Below are positions 20,159 to 27,683 of a DNA stretch of 64,000 nt, piece after piece (the stretch's first letter is position 1; each line of letters begins with the position of its first letter). Location: assembly GCF_016863035.1 (NCBI RefSeq), contig NZ_BOOC01000042.1, forward strand, positions 24,652 through 88,651. Reading direction: 5' to 3'. The notes below the pieces were generated by a model that saw nothing but the letters and a program-made list of their open reading frames with translations, was not told where the DNA came from and did no database searches. This DNA is from Microbispora corallina (GTDB lineage Bacteria > Actinomycetota > Actinomycetes > Streptosporangiales > Streptosporangiaceae). The position numbers and the translations under genes were made by a program.

Positions 20159-20863
20159 GTGTACAAGGGAGTCCTGATCGACTGGGGCGGGGTCCTGACG
20201 ACAGGTCTGCGGGAGGCCGTCCAGGAGTGGATCGAGGCCGATCGGATCGACCCCGGGCACTACCGGGAGGTCATGGGCGAGCTGGTCGTCCACGCGTACG
20301 AGGGCGGCCTCGCGCCGGGGGAGAACCCGATCCACGCGCTGGAGCGGGGCGAGCTGCCGGTGGCCGAGTTCGAACGCCGGTTGGCGACCCGGCTGCGCAC
20401 CCTCGACGGGGAGCCCCCGGAGGCCGACGGCCTGCTGGAGCGGATGTTCACCGGCTTCCGGCCGGTCGAGGAGATGAACGAGATGCTCCGCCTGGCCCGC
20501 GCGGCCGGGCTGTCCACGTGCCTGCTGTCGAACTCCTGGGGCAACAGCTACCCGCGCGACGGCTGGGACGTCCTGTTCGACGCGGTGGTCATCTCGGGCG
20601 AGGTCGGCATGCGCAAGCCCGAGGAGCGCATCTTCCGCCACGCGCTCGGCCTGATCGCCCTCGACCCCGCTCAGTGCGTGTTCATCGACGACATCGAGGC
20701 CAACATCCTGGCGGCCCGGACGCTCGGCCTCGTCGGCATCCACCACCTCGACCCCGGGGCCACGATCGCCGAGATGGAGCGGCTGTTCGGCCTGCCCTTC
20801 CGGGCGGCTCCCGTGACACGCCCGGCGGACGGCCCCTCCGGCGCCCTGCGTCCCCCGCCGTAA
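20159..20863 (+). CDS. HAD-family hydrolase (epoxide-hydrolase N-domain-like)
   Basis: 234 residues, GTG start preceded by GGGAGG; a TATATT box lies at 20128-20133. Motif I is IDWGGVLT (nucleophile Asp8, with Gly in place of the second Asp as in the DxGGV subgroup); motif II LLSNSWG; motif III Lys in GMRKPEERIF; motif IV FIDDIEANI. It belongs to the HAD-IA group related to the N-terminal phosphatase of epoxide hydrolase. The C-terminal ~25 residues are Pro-rich. Substrate is unknown. First of three HAD genes clustered here. Confidence 0.85.
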   Translation: MYKGVLIDWGGVLTTGLREAVQEWIEADRIDPGHYREVMGELVVHAYEGGLAPGENPIHALERGELPVAEFERRLATRLRTLDGEPPEADGLLERMFTGFRPVEEMNEMLRLARAAGLSTCLLSNSWGNSYPRDGWDVLFDAVVISGEVGMRKPEERIFRHALGLIALDPAQCVFIDDIEANILAARTLGLVGIHHLDPGATIAEMERLFGLPFRAAPVTRPADGPSGALRPPP

Positions 20864-20983
20864 GCTGGTCCGCGGACGACGGCGGCCGCGGCGCGGACCG
20901 CGCGCACCCGGACGCGGTGGGCAGAGCCGCCGGCGCCGACCGCCGCACCCGGAACCGACCGGAACGAACGATTCGAGGAACGC

Positions 20984-21490
20984 ATGCGCGTGTACCTGCC
21001 GTGCACGCTCCCCGGGCTGGCCCGCGTGGTCGCCTCGGGCGAGCTGGGACCGGCCCCGCTGACCGGATACGCGGTGACGCCCGCGTTGATCGAATGGTAC
21101 GTCTCGGGCGACACCGAGGAGCTGGAGTACGTCGCGCTGACCGAGGCCGCCCGCGCCTCCCTGCGCATGCTGGCCGCCGACCGCGCGGACGGGGTGAAGG
21201 CGGCCGCCCGCCGCGTCGTGATCGCCGCCGAGGTGCCGGACGGGACGGTCAAGGTGGGCACCGACCTGGAGGAGCGCGCGCGGGTGCGGGTGCAGGAGGC
21301 GGTCCCCCTGGCGCTGCTGGCCTCCGTCCACGTGGACGACGAGGACGCCGTGGACGACGTCGAGGCGGCGATCGAGGCGCTGCCCGCCGCCGACGAGGGC
21401 GACGACGACGCCCAGTTCACGGTCGACGGCGCGGAGGACCACGAGCTCATGTGGTACGCGACACAGGAGATTTCCGATCTCCTCACCTGA
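20984..21490 (+). CDS. DUF6912-family protein
   Basis: 168 residues, ATG start. The N-terminus MRVYLPCTLPGLARVVASGELGPAP and the ending ELMWYATQEISDLL identify a conserved actinobacterial family of unknown function (DUF6912). The centre is rich in Ala and Arg and the C-terminal third is acidic. No signal peptide or membrane helix. It stands between two HAD phosphatase genes on the same strand, which may hint at a functional link. Confidence 0.8.
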   Translation: MRVYLPCTLPGLARVVASGELGPAPLTGYAVTPALIEWYVSGDTEELEYVALTEAARASLRMLAADRADGVKAAARRVVIAAEVPDGTVKVGTDLEERARVRVQEAVPLALLASVHVDDEDAVDDVEAAIEALPAADEGDDDAQFTVDGAEDHELMWYATQEISDLLT

Positions 21491-21541
21491 CCCGCCGTGT
21501 TCACGGTTTTGTCACAGGGCACGTTTATGCTCAGGGGCGAT

Positions 21542-22174
21542 ATGACACACATCATCTGGGACTGGAACGGGACGCTCTTCCACGACATCGACGCGGTCAT
21601 CGGCGCGACCAACGAGCTCTTCCAGCCGTACGGCCTCGGTCCGTACGACGTCGACGGATTCCGCGAGGTCTACACGCGGCCCATCTGGGTGGCCTACGAG
21701 CGAATGCTCGGCCGCTCGCTGCGGGAGGGCGAGTGGGAGGTCCTCGACCGGGGCTTCCACGAGCACTACCACCGGCTGATGGAGGCCTGCCAGCTCGCCG
21801 AGGGGGCCGTCTCCAGCCTGCGCGCCTGGGAGGAGTCCGGCCGCTCGCAGTCGCTGCTGTCCATGTGGGGTCACGACCGGCTCGTCGGCAAGGTCGGCGA
21901 CTTCGGCATCTCGGGGCACTTCCTGCGCGTCGACGGGCTCCGCTCCGCCTCCGGCGGCACCAAGGCCGAGCACATGGTCGCCCACCTGCGGGCCCTCGAC
22001 CTCGACCCGGCGAAGGTGGTGGTCATCGGCGACAGCGTCGACGACGCCGACGCCGCACGCCACGTCGGCGCCCGGGCCATCCTCTACGCCGGCGGCATGA
22101 CCAGGCGGTCGGACCTCGACCTCGTCGGCGTCCCCGTCGTCGACTCGCTCGCCGCCGCCCTCGACCTGGTCTGA
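21542..22174 (+). CDS. HAD-family hydrolase
   Basis: 210 residues from ATG 21542 (AGGGG just upstream). Motif I is IIWDWNGTLFHD with both Asp residues, motif II is LLSMWGH, and motif IV is VVVIGDSVDDADAA. It resembles phosphoglycolate-phosphatase-like HAD-IA enzymes. The first Asp and the GDSVDD metal site are intact, so it is probably active. Substrate is unknown. It ends 78 bp before the next, less canonical HAD gene. Confidence 0.87.
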   Translation: MTHIIWDWNGTLFHDIDAVIGATNELFQPYGLGPYDVDGFREVYTRPIWVAYERMLGRSLREGEWEVLDRGFHEHYHRLMEACQLAEGAVSSLRAWEESGRSQSLLSMWGHDRLVGKVGDFGISGHFLRVDGLRSASGGTKAEHMVAHLRALDLDPAKVVVIGDSVDDADAARHVGARAILYAGGMTRRSDLDLVGVPVVDSLAAALDLV

Positions 22175-22251
22175 CCCCGCCCCCGGCCCCCGCCCGTGAC
22201 GGCGGGGTTGCCTGAAGGGGAGATGCGCCTACACGCTCGGCATCGGACGGC

Positions 22252-23034
22252 GTGGGGGCCGGGCGGTGGCCGTACCCTTGGCACGAGCCCTGCCGCATCC
22301 CCTCGGAGGCCCCGATTAGCCGCCTCGTTCTCTGGAACGTCGACCTCACGCTCGTCGACGTCACCATCGTCACCCGCGACGCCTACGCCGACGCGTTCCG
22401 GATGGTGACCGGGCGGCCGCTGGTCAAGCTCGCCCCCGCCATGGGGCGCCCCGACTCTGAGATCATCTTCGAGACCCTGGCCATCAACGGCATCGCGGTG
22501 GAGGACCACCACCTGCCGAAGTTCCTCGACGCGCTGGCCGTGTCGTTCGGCGACAAGCACCGGCGCCTGGCCAAGGAGGGACGGGCGATGCCGGGCGCCA
22601 AGGACGCGCTCAAGGCCGTGTCCAGGCTCGACGGCGTCGTGCAGTCGGTGCTCACGGGCACGATCAAGAGCAACGCCGTGCACAAGCTCACCGCGTTCGG
22701 GCTCGACCGGTGGGTCGACTTCGAGGTCGGCGGGTACGGCGAGGAGGTCTACCCCAAGGCGACCTTGCTGCAGGTCGCCCAGGGGCGGGCCAAGGCGAAG
22801 TACGGCTCGGTCTTCACGGCGGGCACCACCGTGCTGGTCGGCGACTCCACCCGCGACGTGCAGGCCGCGAGGATCGGCGGCGCGGCCATGGTGGCCGTGG
22901 CCTCCGGCCGGTCCACGGCCGCCGAGCTCCATGAGGCCGGGGCCGACATCGTGCTGCCCGACCTGTCCAACCCGTCCGAGGTCGTCGCCGCGGTCGCCCG
23001 CCTCACCGCCCCCGCCGACCGCGCCGCGGGCTAG
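22252..23034 (+). CDS. HAD-fold protein with Asn in place of the nucleophile
   Basis: Listed from the first standard start (GTG 22252, 260 residues). A GGAGG at 22305-22309 sits five bases before an ATT codon (22315) exactly where the HAD fold begins (ISRLVLWNVDLTLVD), so translation may start at ATT and give 239 residues; a TACCCT box at 22272-22277 also falls inside the longer version. Motif I reads LWNVDLTLV: the nucleophilic first Asp is Asn (codon AAC), while the second Asp is kept. Motifs II (SVLTGTI) and IV (VLVGDSTRDVQAA) are present. It may be a non-catalytic or altered HAD protein. Function is unknown. Confidence 0.8.
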   Translation: MGAGRWPYPWHEPCRIPSEAPISRLVLWNVDLTLVDVTIVTRDAYADAFRMVTGRPLVKLAPAMGRPDSEIIFETLAINGIAVEDHHLPKFLDALAVSFGDKHRRLAKEGRAMPGAKDALKAVSRLDGVVQSVLTGTIKSNAVHKLTAFGLDRWVDFEVGGYGEEVYPKATLLQVAQGRAKAKYGSVFTAGTTVLVGDSTRDVQAARIGGAAMVAVASGRSTAAELHEAGADIVLPDLSNPSEVVAAVARLTAPADRAAG

Positions 23035-23043
23035 GGACCCGGT

Positions 23044-23526
23044 TCACACGTCCTCCGCGGTGTGGACCGGCGCCAGGGAGAACACGGGGAACAGCGACGG
23101 GTCGCCGAACACCACGTTCCTGGCGATGCCGGAGCCGGTGACGGTGAACACGTGCAGGGAATGCGCCCGTGGCACGCCGTCGCCGGAATCGACGTAGGCC
23201 GCCAGGGCCGGTTGGCCGTTGGCCCGTGTGTGCCGCATCCGCCAGGGTCCTCGGGCGGAGCAGACCCACTCGATGGGGTCCACCAACGCGTCGGGAACGG
23301 GCTGCAGCCATGTGACCTCCGGGCGCCGGTGCCGCGGTCCCTCCTCGGGTTCCTTGCCGGGCCCGCTCAGACCGGACGGCAGCGCCCGGCGTCCCCGTTG
23401 CTCCAGCGCGGTGAGGCAGGCGTTCGTGGCGATGCGGTAGAGCCACGTGCGGGGGGACGCCCGCCCCTCGTCGAACCCTTCCGAGGAGCGCCAGGCACGC
23501 AGGAAGTACCGGGCGGAGTCCCGAAC
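23044..23526 (-). pseudogene. Decayed ECF sigma factor (SigJ/TIGR02960-like) remnant
   Basis: Read from 23526 down to 23044 there is one frame that begins directly after a stop (23527-23529) with no usable start. It contains sigma region 2 text ([16 protein letters not shown], then [19 protein letters not shown]), the inter-domain RRALPSGL...[12 protein letters not shown], then jumps straight to the end of the SnoaL-like domain ([32 protein letters not shown]). The beginning of region 2, all of region 4 and most of the SnoaL domain are missing. The intact paralogue at 35605-36600 shows what is lost. This is a truncated gene with an internal deletion. Confidence 0.85.
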
Positions 23527-23547
23527 TCATCGGTCACCGATGAGTTC
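23523..23547. promoter_or_regulatory. 25-bp palindromic operator before the MFS pump
   Basis: GAACTCATCGGT, a single C, then ACCGATGAGTTC: perfect 12-bp arms. It lies 53 bp before the MFS start and exactly at the truncated end of the sigma remnant. The form is typical of a TetR-family operator controlling an efflux pump, but no TetR gene is adjacent. Confidence 0.75.
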
Positions 23548-23599
23548 TCGGCGGGCCGCCGGTAGATACCGGCGTCTCCCGCGAAAGGAAGCGCATCCG

Positions 23600-25045
23600 A
23601 TGACACTCGATCACGCCGTCCGGCCCGAGGGCCGCGTGGCGCCCGGCAAACCCTGGCCGATGCTGCTGGCCCTCCTGTTCGGCCAGTTCATGGGCCTGCT
23701 CGATCTCTACATCGTCAACGTGGCGATGCCGGCGATCGGGGCCGACCTGCACGCGTCAGGGGCCGCCCTGCAACTGGTCCTCGGCGGCTACATCATCGCG
23801 TACGCGATGCTGCTCATCACCGGCGCACGGCTGGGGGAGATGTACGGCAGGCGCCGCATGTACGCCCTGGGCGTGCTGGGCTTCACGGCCGCCTCGCTGT
23901 TGTGCGGTCTCGCCACCGGCGCCCCGATGCTGATCGCCTTCAGGGTCGTCCAGGGAGCCGCGGCGGCGGTCATGGTCCCGCAGATCATCAGCGTCATCCA
24001 GACGCGGTTCACCGGCAAGGCCAGGGCCACCGCGCTGAGCGCGTACGCGGCGGTGCTGTCGGCCGGGTCCGTCGCCGGGCTCGCCCTCGGGGGTGTCTTG
24101 GTGAGCGCCGACCTGTTCGGCGCCGGTTGGCGGCCGGTGTTCCTGGTCAACGTGCCCATCGGGATCGCGCTGTCGGCTCTGGTGCCCCGCCTGGTACTGG
24201 CGGACGGCGAGGGCGGCGCCGGCCGGCTCGACCTCGCGGGGCTGGCGCTCGCGCTGCCCGCCACGGTGCTGATCGTGCTCCCGCTCGTGCTCGGCCGGGA
24301 GGAGGGCTGGCCCGCCTGGACGTTCGCGTCGATCGCCGTCGGCGCCGTGCTCGCCGTCGCCTTCGTCCTTATGGAACGGCGCGTGGCCGCGCGGGGCGGG
24401 GATCCGCTTCTGAACCTGGACGTGCTGCACGCCGTCGGCATGCCCTCCGGGCTCACCACGCTGTTCACCCTGATGGTCGCCTACGGCGGGTTCCTCTTCA
24501 CGTTCGCGCTGCACCTGCAGGGCGCCCTGGGGGAGAGCGCTCTGCGGGCGAGCCTCACCTTCCTGCCGATGGCCGCCACGTTCGGCTTGGCGAGCTTCTT
24601 CTGGCGCAAGCTGCCCGCCCGGACACATCCGCTGCTCCCGCTGACGGGAGTGACCCTGAACGTGGCCGGCACGCTGGCCCTCGCGTCGTCGGCCGAGGGC
24701 GGCCCCCTGATGCCGGCCGCTCTCCTGGCCTACGGCACCGGGCTCGGACTGGCGGTCAGCCTGCTCACCCACGCCCTGGTCCACGTGCCGAGGTCGCGGG
24801 CCGCGGACGCCAGCGGACTGCTCACCACCACGATGCAGCTGGGGCAGCTCACCGGGGTGGCCGTCTTCGGCACCATGTTCCTGGCCTTGGCCGACCCGCC
24901 TCGGCCGCACGCCATGGCCACGACGGCCCTCTGGCTGGCGCTCGTCGCGGCGACGGGGTCGGTGGCGGCGTTCCTCCTCGCGCGGGCCGTCTCGCCGCGG
25001 GCCGCCGTTCAGGCGACCGGCGTCCGAGCGCCCGCCGGTCGGTGA
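23600..25045 (+). CDS. MFS multidrug efflux transporter (DHA2, 14-helix type)
   Basis: 481 residues from ATG 23600 (AAAGGAAG upstream). About fourteen hydrophobic segments; the first helices carry LDLYIVNVAMPAIGADLHAS and LGGYIIAYAMLLITGARLGEMYGRRRMYALGVLGF, the motif-A region of proton-coupled DHA2 drug exporters, and motif C-like VLSAGSVAGLALGGVLV is in helix 5. It probably exports a drug or endogenous metabolite at the cytoplasmic membrane. Control is likely through the palindrome at 23523-23547. Confidence 0.9.
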   Translation: MTLDHAVRPEGRVAPGKPWPMLLALLFGQFMGLLDLYIVNVAMPAIGADLHASGAALQLVLGGYIIAYAMLLITGARLGEMYGRRRMYALGVLGFTAASLLCGLATGAPMLIAFRVVQGAAAAVMVPQIISVIQTRFTGKARATALSAYAAVLSAGSVAGLALGGVLVSADLFGAGWRPVFLVNVPIGIALSALVPRLVLADGEGGAGRLDLAGLALALPATVLIVLPLVLGREEGWPAWTFASIAVGAVLAVAFVLMERRVAARGGDPLLNLDVLHAVGMPSGLTTLFTLMVAYGGFLFTFALHLQGALGESALRASLTFLPMAATFGLASFFWRKLPARTHPLLPLTGVTLNVAGTLALASSAEGGPLMPAALLAYGTGLGLAVSLLTHALVHVPRSRAADASGLLTTTMQLGQLTGVAVFGTMFLALADPPRPHAMATTALWLALVAATGSVAAFLLARAVSPRAAVQATGVRAPAGR

Positions 25046-25059
25046 GGCCGGCGGCGGGC

Positions 25060-26625
25060 TCACAACGCGGCGAGGAAGCGGGCGGCCGCGGGGGCCGCGA
25101 CGGCGGCTCCCGTGCCGCCGCCCTCGACGATGACGGCGAACGCCAGGTCGCCCCGGTAGCCGATGAACCACGAGTGCGTGGGCGGCTCGTCGCCCGAGCC
25201 GTACTCGGCCGTGCCCGTCTTGCCCGCCGTACCGGCGGGGAAGGAGACGCCGCTCGCGGTGCCCTCGCTCACCACGGCGGGCATGAGCCGTCGCAGGGCG
25301 GACACCACCGCGGGCTCCAGCGGACGCGGGGCCGAGCCGCCGCCAGGGACGAGCGACGCCGGCACCAGCCGCGGCTGACGCCAGGTGCCCGCGGCGATGG
25401 CCGCCGCGACCGCCGCCATGTTCAGCGGGCTGGCCAGCACCCGCCCCTGCCCGATCGCGGCCGACGCGAGGTCGGTGTCGTCGCGCGGCACGGGGAAGGC
25501 GGCGTCCACGGCGGGCACGCCGATCCGGATCCGCGCGCCGAACCCGAAGCCGGCGGCCACCGCGGCCAGCCGCTCCGCGCCGAGCCGGTCCACGGCCATC
25601 GCCCCGAACGTCGTGTTGCACGAGTGCGCGAACGCGTCGACGAACCGGAGCGTGCCGTAGTCGTGCAGCTCGGCGTTGTGGAACGGGAAGCCGCCGATCG
25701 TCTTCCGCGCGGGGCAGGACACGGTCTGGCCGGGCGTCACGCCGCCCGCGACGAGCGCGGACGCGGTGACGATCTTGAAGGTGGACCCGGGCGGGTAGGC
25801 GCCGAGGAGGGCGCGGTCGTACCCGCCCGGCTTGTTCACCACGGCCAGCACCTCGCCGGTGGAGGGGCGCAGCGCGACCAGCGAGGCGGGCTTGTCGACG
25901 CCCTCCAGCGCCTGGGCGCCGGCCCGGTGGACCCGCAGGTCGATCGTGGTCCGCAGCGGCGTCCCGGGGGAGGCGTGGCCCGTGGCGACCGTCGTGACCG
26001 CGGTGCCGTCGGCGTTCACCAGGTCCACCCGGGCGGACGAGGTGCCGGTGAGCCGGTCGCGGTACTGCTTCTGCAGCTCCCCGACGACCTGCTGCACCGA
26101 GCCGGGGGCGTCCGGGGTGTCGATCCGGGTGCCGTCGGCCGCGGTGACGGGAGCCCGCTCCGTCCGCTGCAGGGTGAGCCGCAGCCGCCTTCCCGCGGCG
26201 AGCTGCGGGTGGATGGCGGCCGGTGTCCAGGCCACCCGCCAGGCCCGGTCGCGCTCGACGAGGCGCAGCCTGCCGTCGTAGGAGAAGCTCACCGGGCCGC
26301 TCAGCGTGGCGTGGAACCGCACGGTGTCCTCACCGGCACCCGTCGTCCCCGTCACCCGGAGGCGCAGCGACGACAGGTCGAGGTCGTCGCGGAACTGCCG
26401 GTACCTGCTCTCGAAGTCGCGCGGCGGGTCCGCCGTGAGCCCGCGCATCGCCGCGTAGTCCGAGCGCGACCACGCGGCGAGGAAGCTCCGCGCCGTCTCC
26501 TCGGGCGAGCCCTGTGTGCGCAGCGCCCAGATCGTCACCGCCGCGGCCGTCACCGGCACGAGCACGCCCGACGTCACGTACGGCCACCGGCGCTGCCGGG
26601 CCCTGTACCTCGTCTGCTCTCGCAT
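25060..26625 (-). CDS. Class B penicillin-binding protein with MecA_N domain
   Basis: 521 residues, ATG start preceded by AAGGGGGAC. One N-terminal membrane helix (about 18-36) is followed by an NTF2-like MecA_N domain (about 40-150), a dimerisation-like linker, and a complete transpeptidase domain: Ser281-TFK, Ser335-CN and Lys469-TG. This architecture is that of PBP2a-like and PbpA-type enzymes, which can have low beta-lactam affinity. It is divergent from a LysR regulator and a beta-lactamase-fold protein. Compare the degenerate paralogue at 54896-56794. Confidence 0.9.
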   Translation of the reverse strand: MREQTRYRARQRRWPYVTSGVLVPVTAAAVTIWALRTQGSPEETARSFLAAWSRSDYAAMRGLTADPPRDFESRYRQFRDDLDLSSLRLRVTGTTGAGEDTVRFHATLSGPVSFSYDGRLRLVERDRAWRVAWTPAAIHPQLAAGRRLRLTLQRTERAPVTAADGTRIDTPDAPGSVQQVVGELQKQYRDRLTGTSSARVDLVNADGTAVTTVATGHASPGTPLRTTIDLRVHRAGAQALEGVDKPASLVALRPSTGEVLAVVNKPGGYDRALLGAYPPGSTFKIVTASALVAGGVTPGQTVSCPARKTIGGFPFHNAELHDYGTLRFVDAFAHSCNTTFGAMAVDRLGAERLAAVAAGFGFGARIRIGVPAVDAAFPVPRDDTDLASAAIGQGRVLASPLNMAAVAAAIAAGTWRQPRLVPASLVPGGGSAPRPLEPAVVSALRRLMPAVVSEGTASGVSFPAGTAGKTGTAEYGSGDEPPTHSWFIGYRGDLAFAVIVEGGGTGAAVAAPAAARFLAAL

Positions 26626-26636
26626 ATGTCCCCCTT

Positions 26637-26662
26637 GTCCCCTGATGCGCGTATCAGGGGAC
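26637..26662. promoter_or_regulatory. 26-bp dyad between the PBP and LysR genes
   Basis: GTCCCCTGAT, spacer GCGCGT, then ATCAGGGGAC: perfect 10-bp arms, 12 bp upstream of the PBP start. It could be an operator for the PBP gene or for the divergent regulator, or a leader hairpin. Confidence 0.6.
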
Positions 26663-26689
26663 CAGAGGCCGGGCGGGTATGTCCAATAC

Positions 26690-26727
26690 GGATATCGTGC
26701 TCGCCATGTTTCGCCTTCGGATATCGT
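26690..26727. repeat. Direct repeat GGATATCGT before the LysR gene
   Basis: GGATATCGT occurs at 26690-26698 and again at 26719-26727, 29 bp apart (close to three helical turns), immediately before the LysR start. This arrangement is suitable for a LysR-type tetramer acting on its own promoter. Confidence 0.5.
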
Positions 26728-26735
26728 TCCTGCTC

Positions 26736-27683
26736 ATGGACCTTGTCCGGCACCTCGCGTACTTCGTCGCGGTCGCGGAGGAACTGCACTTCGGCAACGC
26801 CGCGGCCCGACTGGGAATGGCGCAGCCGCCGCTCAGCCAGCGCGTCAAGCGGCTGGAGGAGGAACTCGGCGTCCGCCTCTTCGACCGGTCGAGCCGCCAG
26901 GTGGCGCTCACCGAGGCGGGACGGCTGCTGCTGCCGGAGGCCCGGGAGATCGTCCTGCGCGTGGAGCGGCTGCGCGACCTGGTCGGGGGAGCGGCGGACG
27001 GCGCCGGGACCACCGTGCGCGCCGCCGTCCCGTCCGACCTCGGCGGCGCGGTCCTCGCCGCCCTCATCGCCGGCTTCCGCGCCCGGTGCCCCGGCGTACG
27101 GCTCTCGCTGGCCGAGATGGGCACCGCCGCCCAGGCGGCCGCGCTGCTGGACGGCGGTCTCGACGTCGGCGTGCTCCGCCACCCCGTGACGGCCTCCGGG
27201 CTGGGCTTCGGGCCGGTCCTGGTGCAGCACCCCGGCGTCCTGCTGCCCGAGGGCGACGAGCTGGCGTCCTGGTCGGCCGTCCACCTGGCCGACCTGGCCG
27301 GCCGCGCGCTGGTGCTGTTCCCCCGCGAGTCGGAGCCGGGCCTGCACGACGAGACACTCGCCACCTGCCGCCGCCACGGGTTCGCGCCCGTCGAGGTCAG
27401 CCCGGCCGCGAACGCCGGGTTCGCGCTCGGGCTCGTGCTGTCCGGGACGGCGGTGGCCCTCGGGCCGCCCGCCGGCGTCCCCGGCACGGTCTGGCGTCCC
27501 CTGGCCGGGGCGCCGATCGCCTGGCGGTGCTCGACGGCCTGGCGCGGCGAGCCGGGGCCCCACGTCGGCGACTTCACCGCCGTGGCGGTGCGGGTGCTGC
27601 GGGAGGACGCCGGGATGGCGGACGACGCGGCGGCACCGGCCCGGCGGGTGGCACCCCGGCCTGCGACGGGGTTCCTGGCATGA
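26736..27683 (+). CDS. LysR-family transcriptional regulator
   Basis: 315 residues from ATG 26736, where the conserved LysR N-terminus MDLVRHLAYFVAVAEELHFGNAAARLG begins; earlier in-frame ATGs at 26679 and 26706 only add unrelated residues. The winged HTH (about 1-60; AQPPLSQRVKRLEEELGVRLFDRSSRQVALTEAG) is followed by a periplasmic-binding-like effector domain. Its stop overlaps the start of the serine hydrolase gene (ATGA), and it is divergent from a penicillin-binding protein, like an ampR/ampC layout. The effector is unknown. Confidence 0.9.
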   Translation: MDLVRHLAYFVAVAEELHFGNAAARLGMAQPPLSQRVKRLEEELGVRLFDRSSRQVALTEAGRLLLPEAREIVLRVERLRDLVGGAADGAGTTVRAAVPSDLGGAVLAALIAGFRARCPGVRLSLAEMGTAAQAAALLDGGLDVGVLRHPVTASGLGFGPVLVQHPGVLLPEGDELASWSAVHLADLAGRALVLFPRESEPGLHDETLATCRRHGFAPVEVSPAANAGFALGLVLSGTAVALGPPAGVPGTVWRPLAGAPIAWRCSTAWRGEPGPHVGDFTAVAVRVLREDAGMADDAAAPARRVAPRPATGFLA

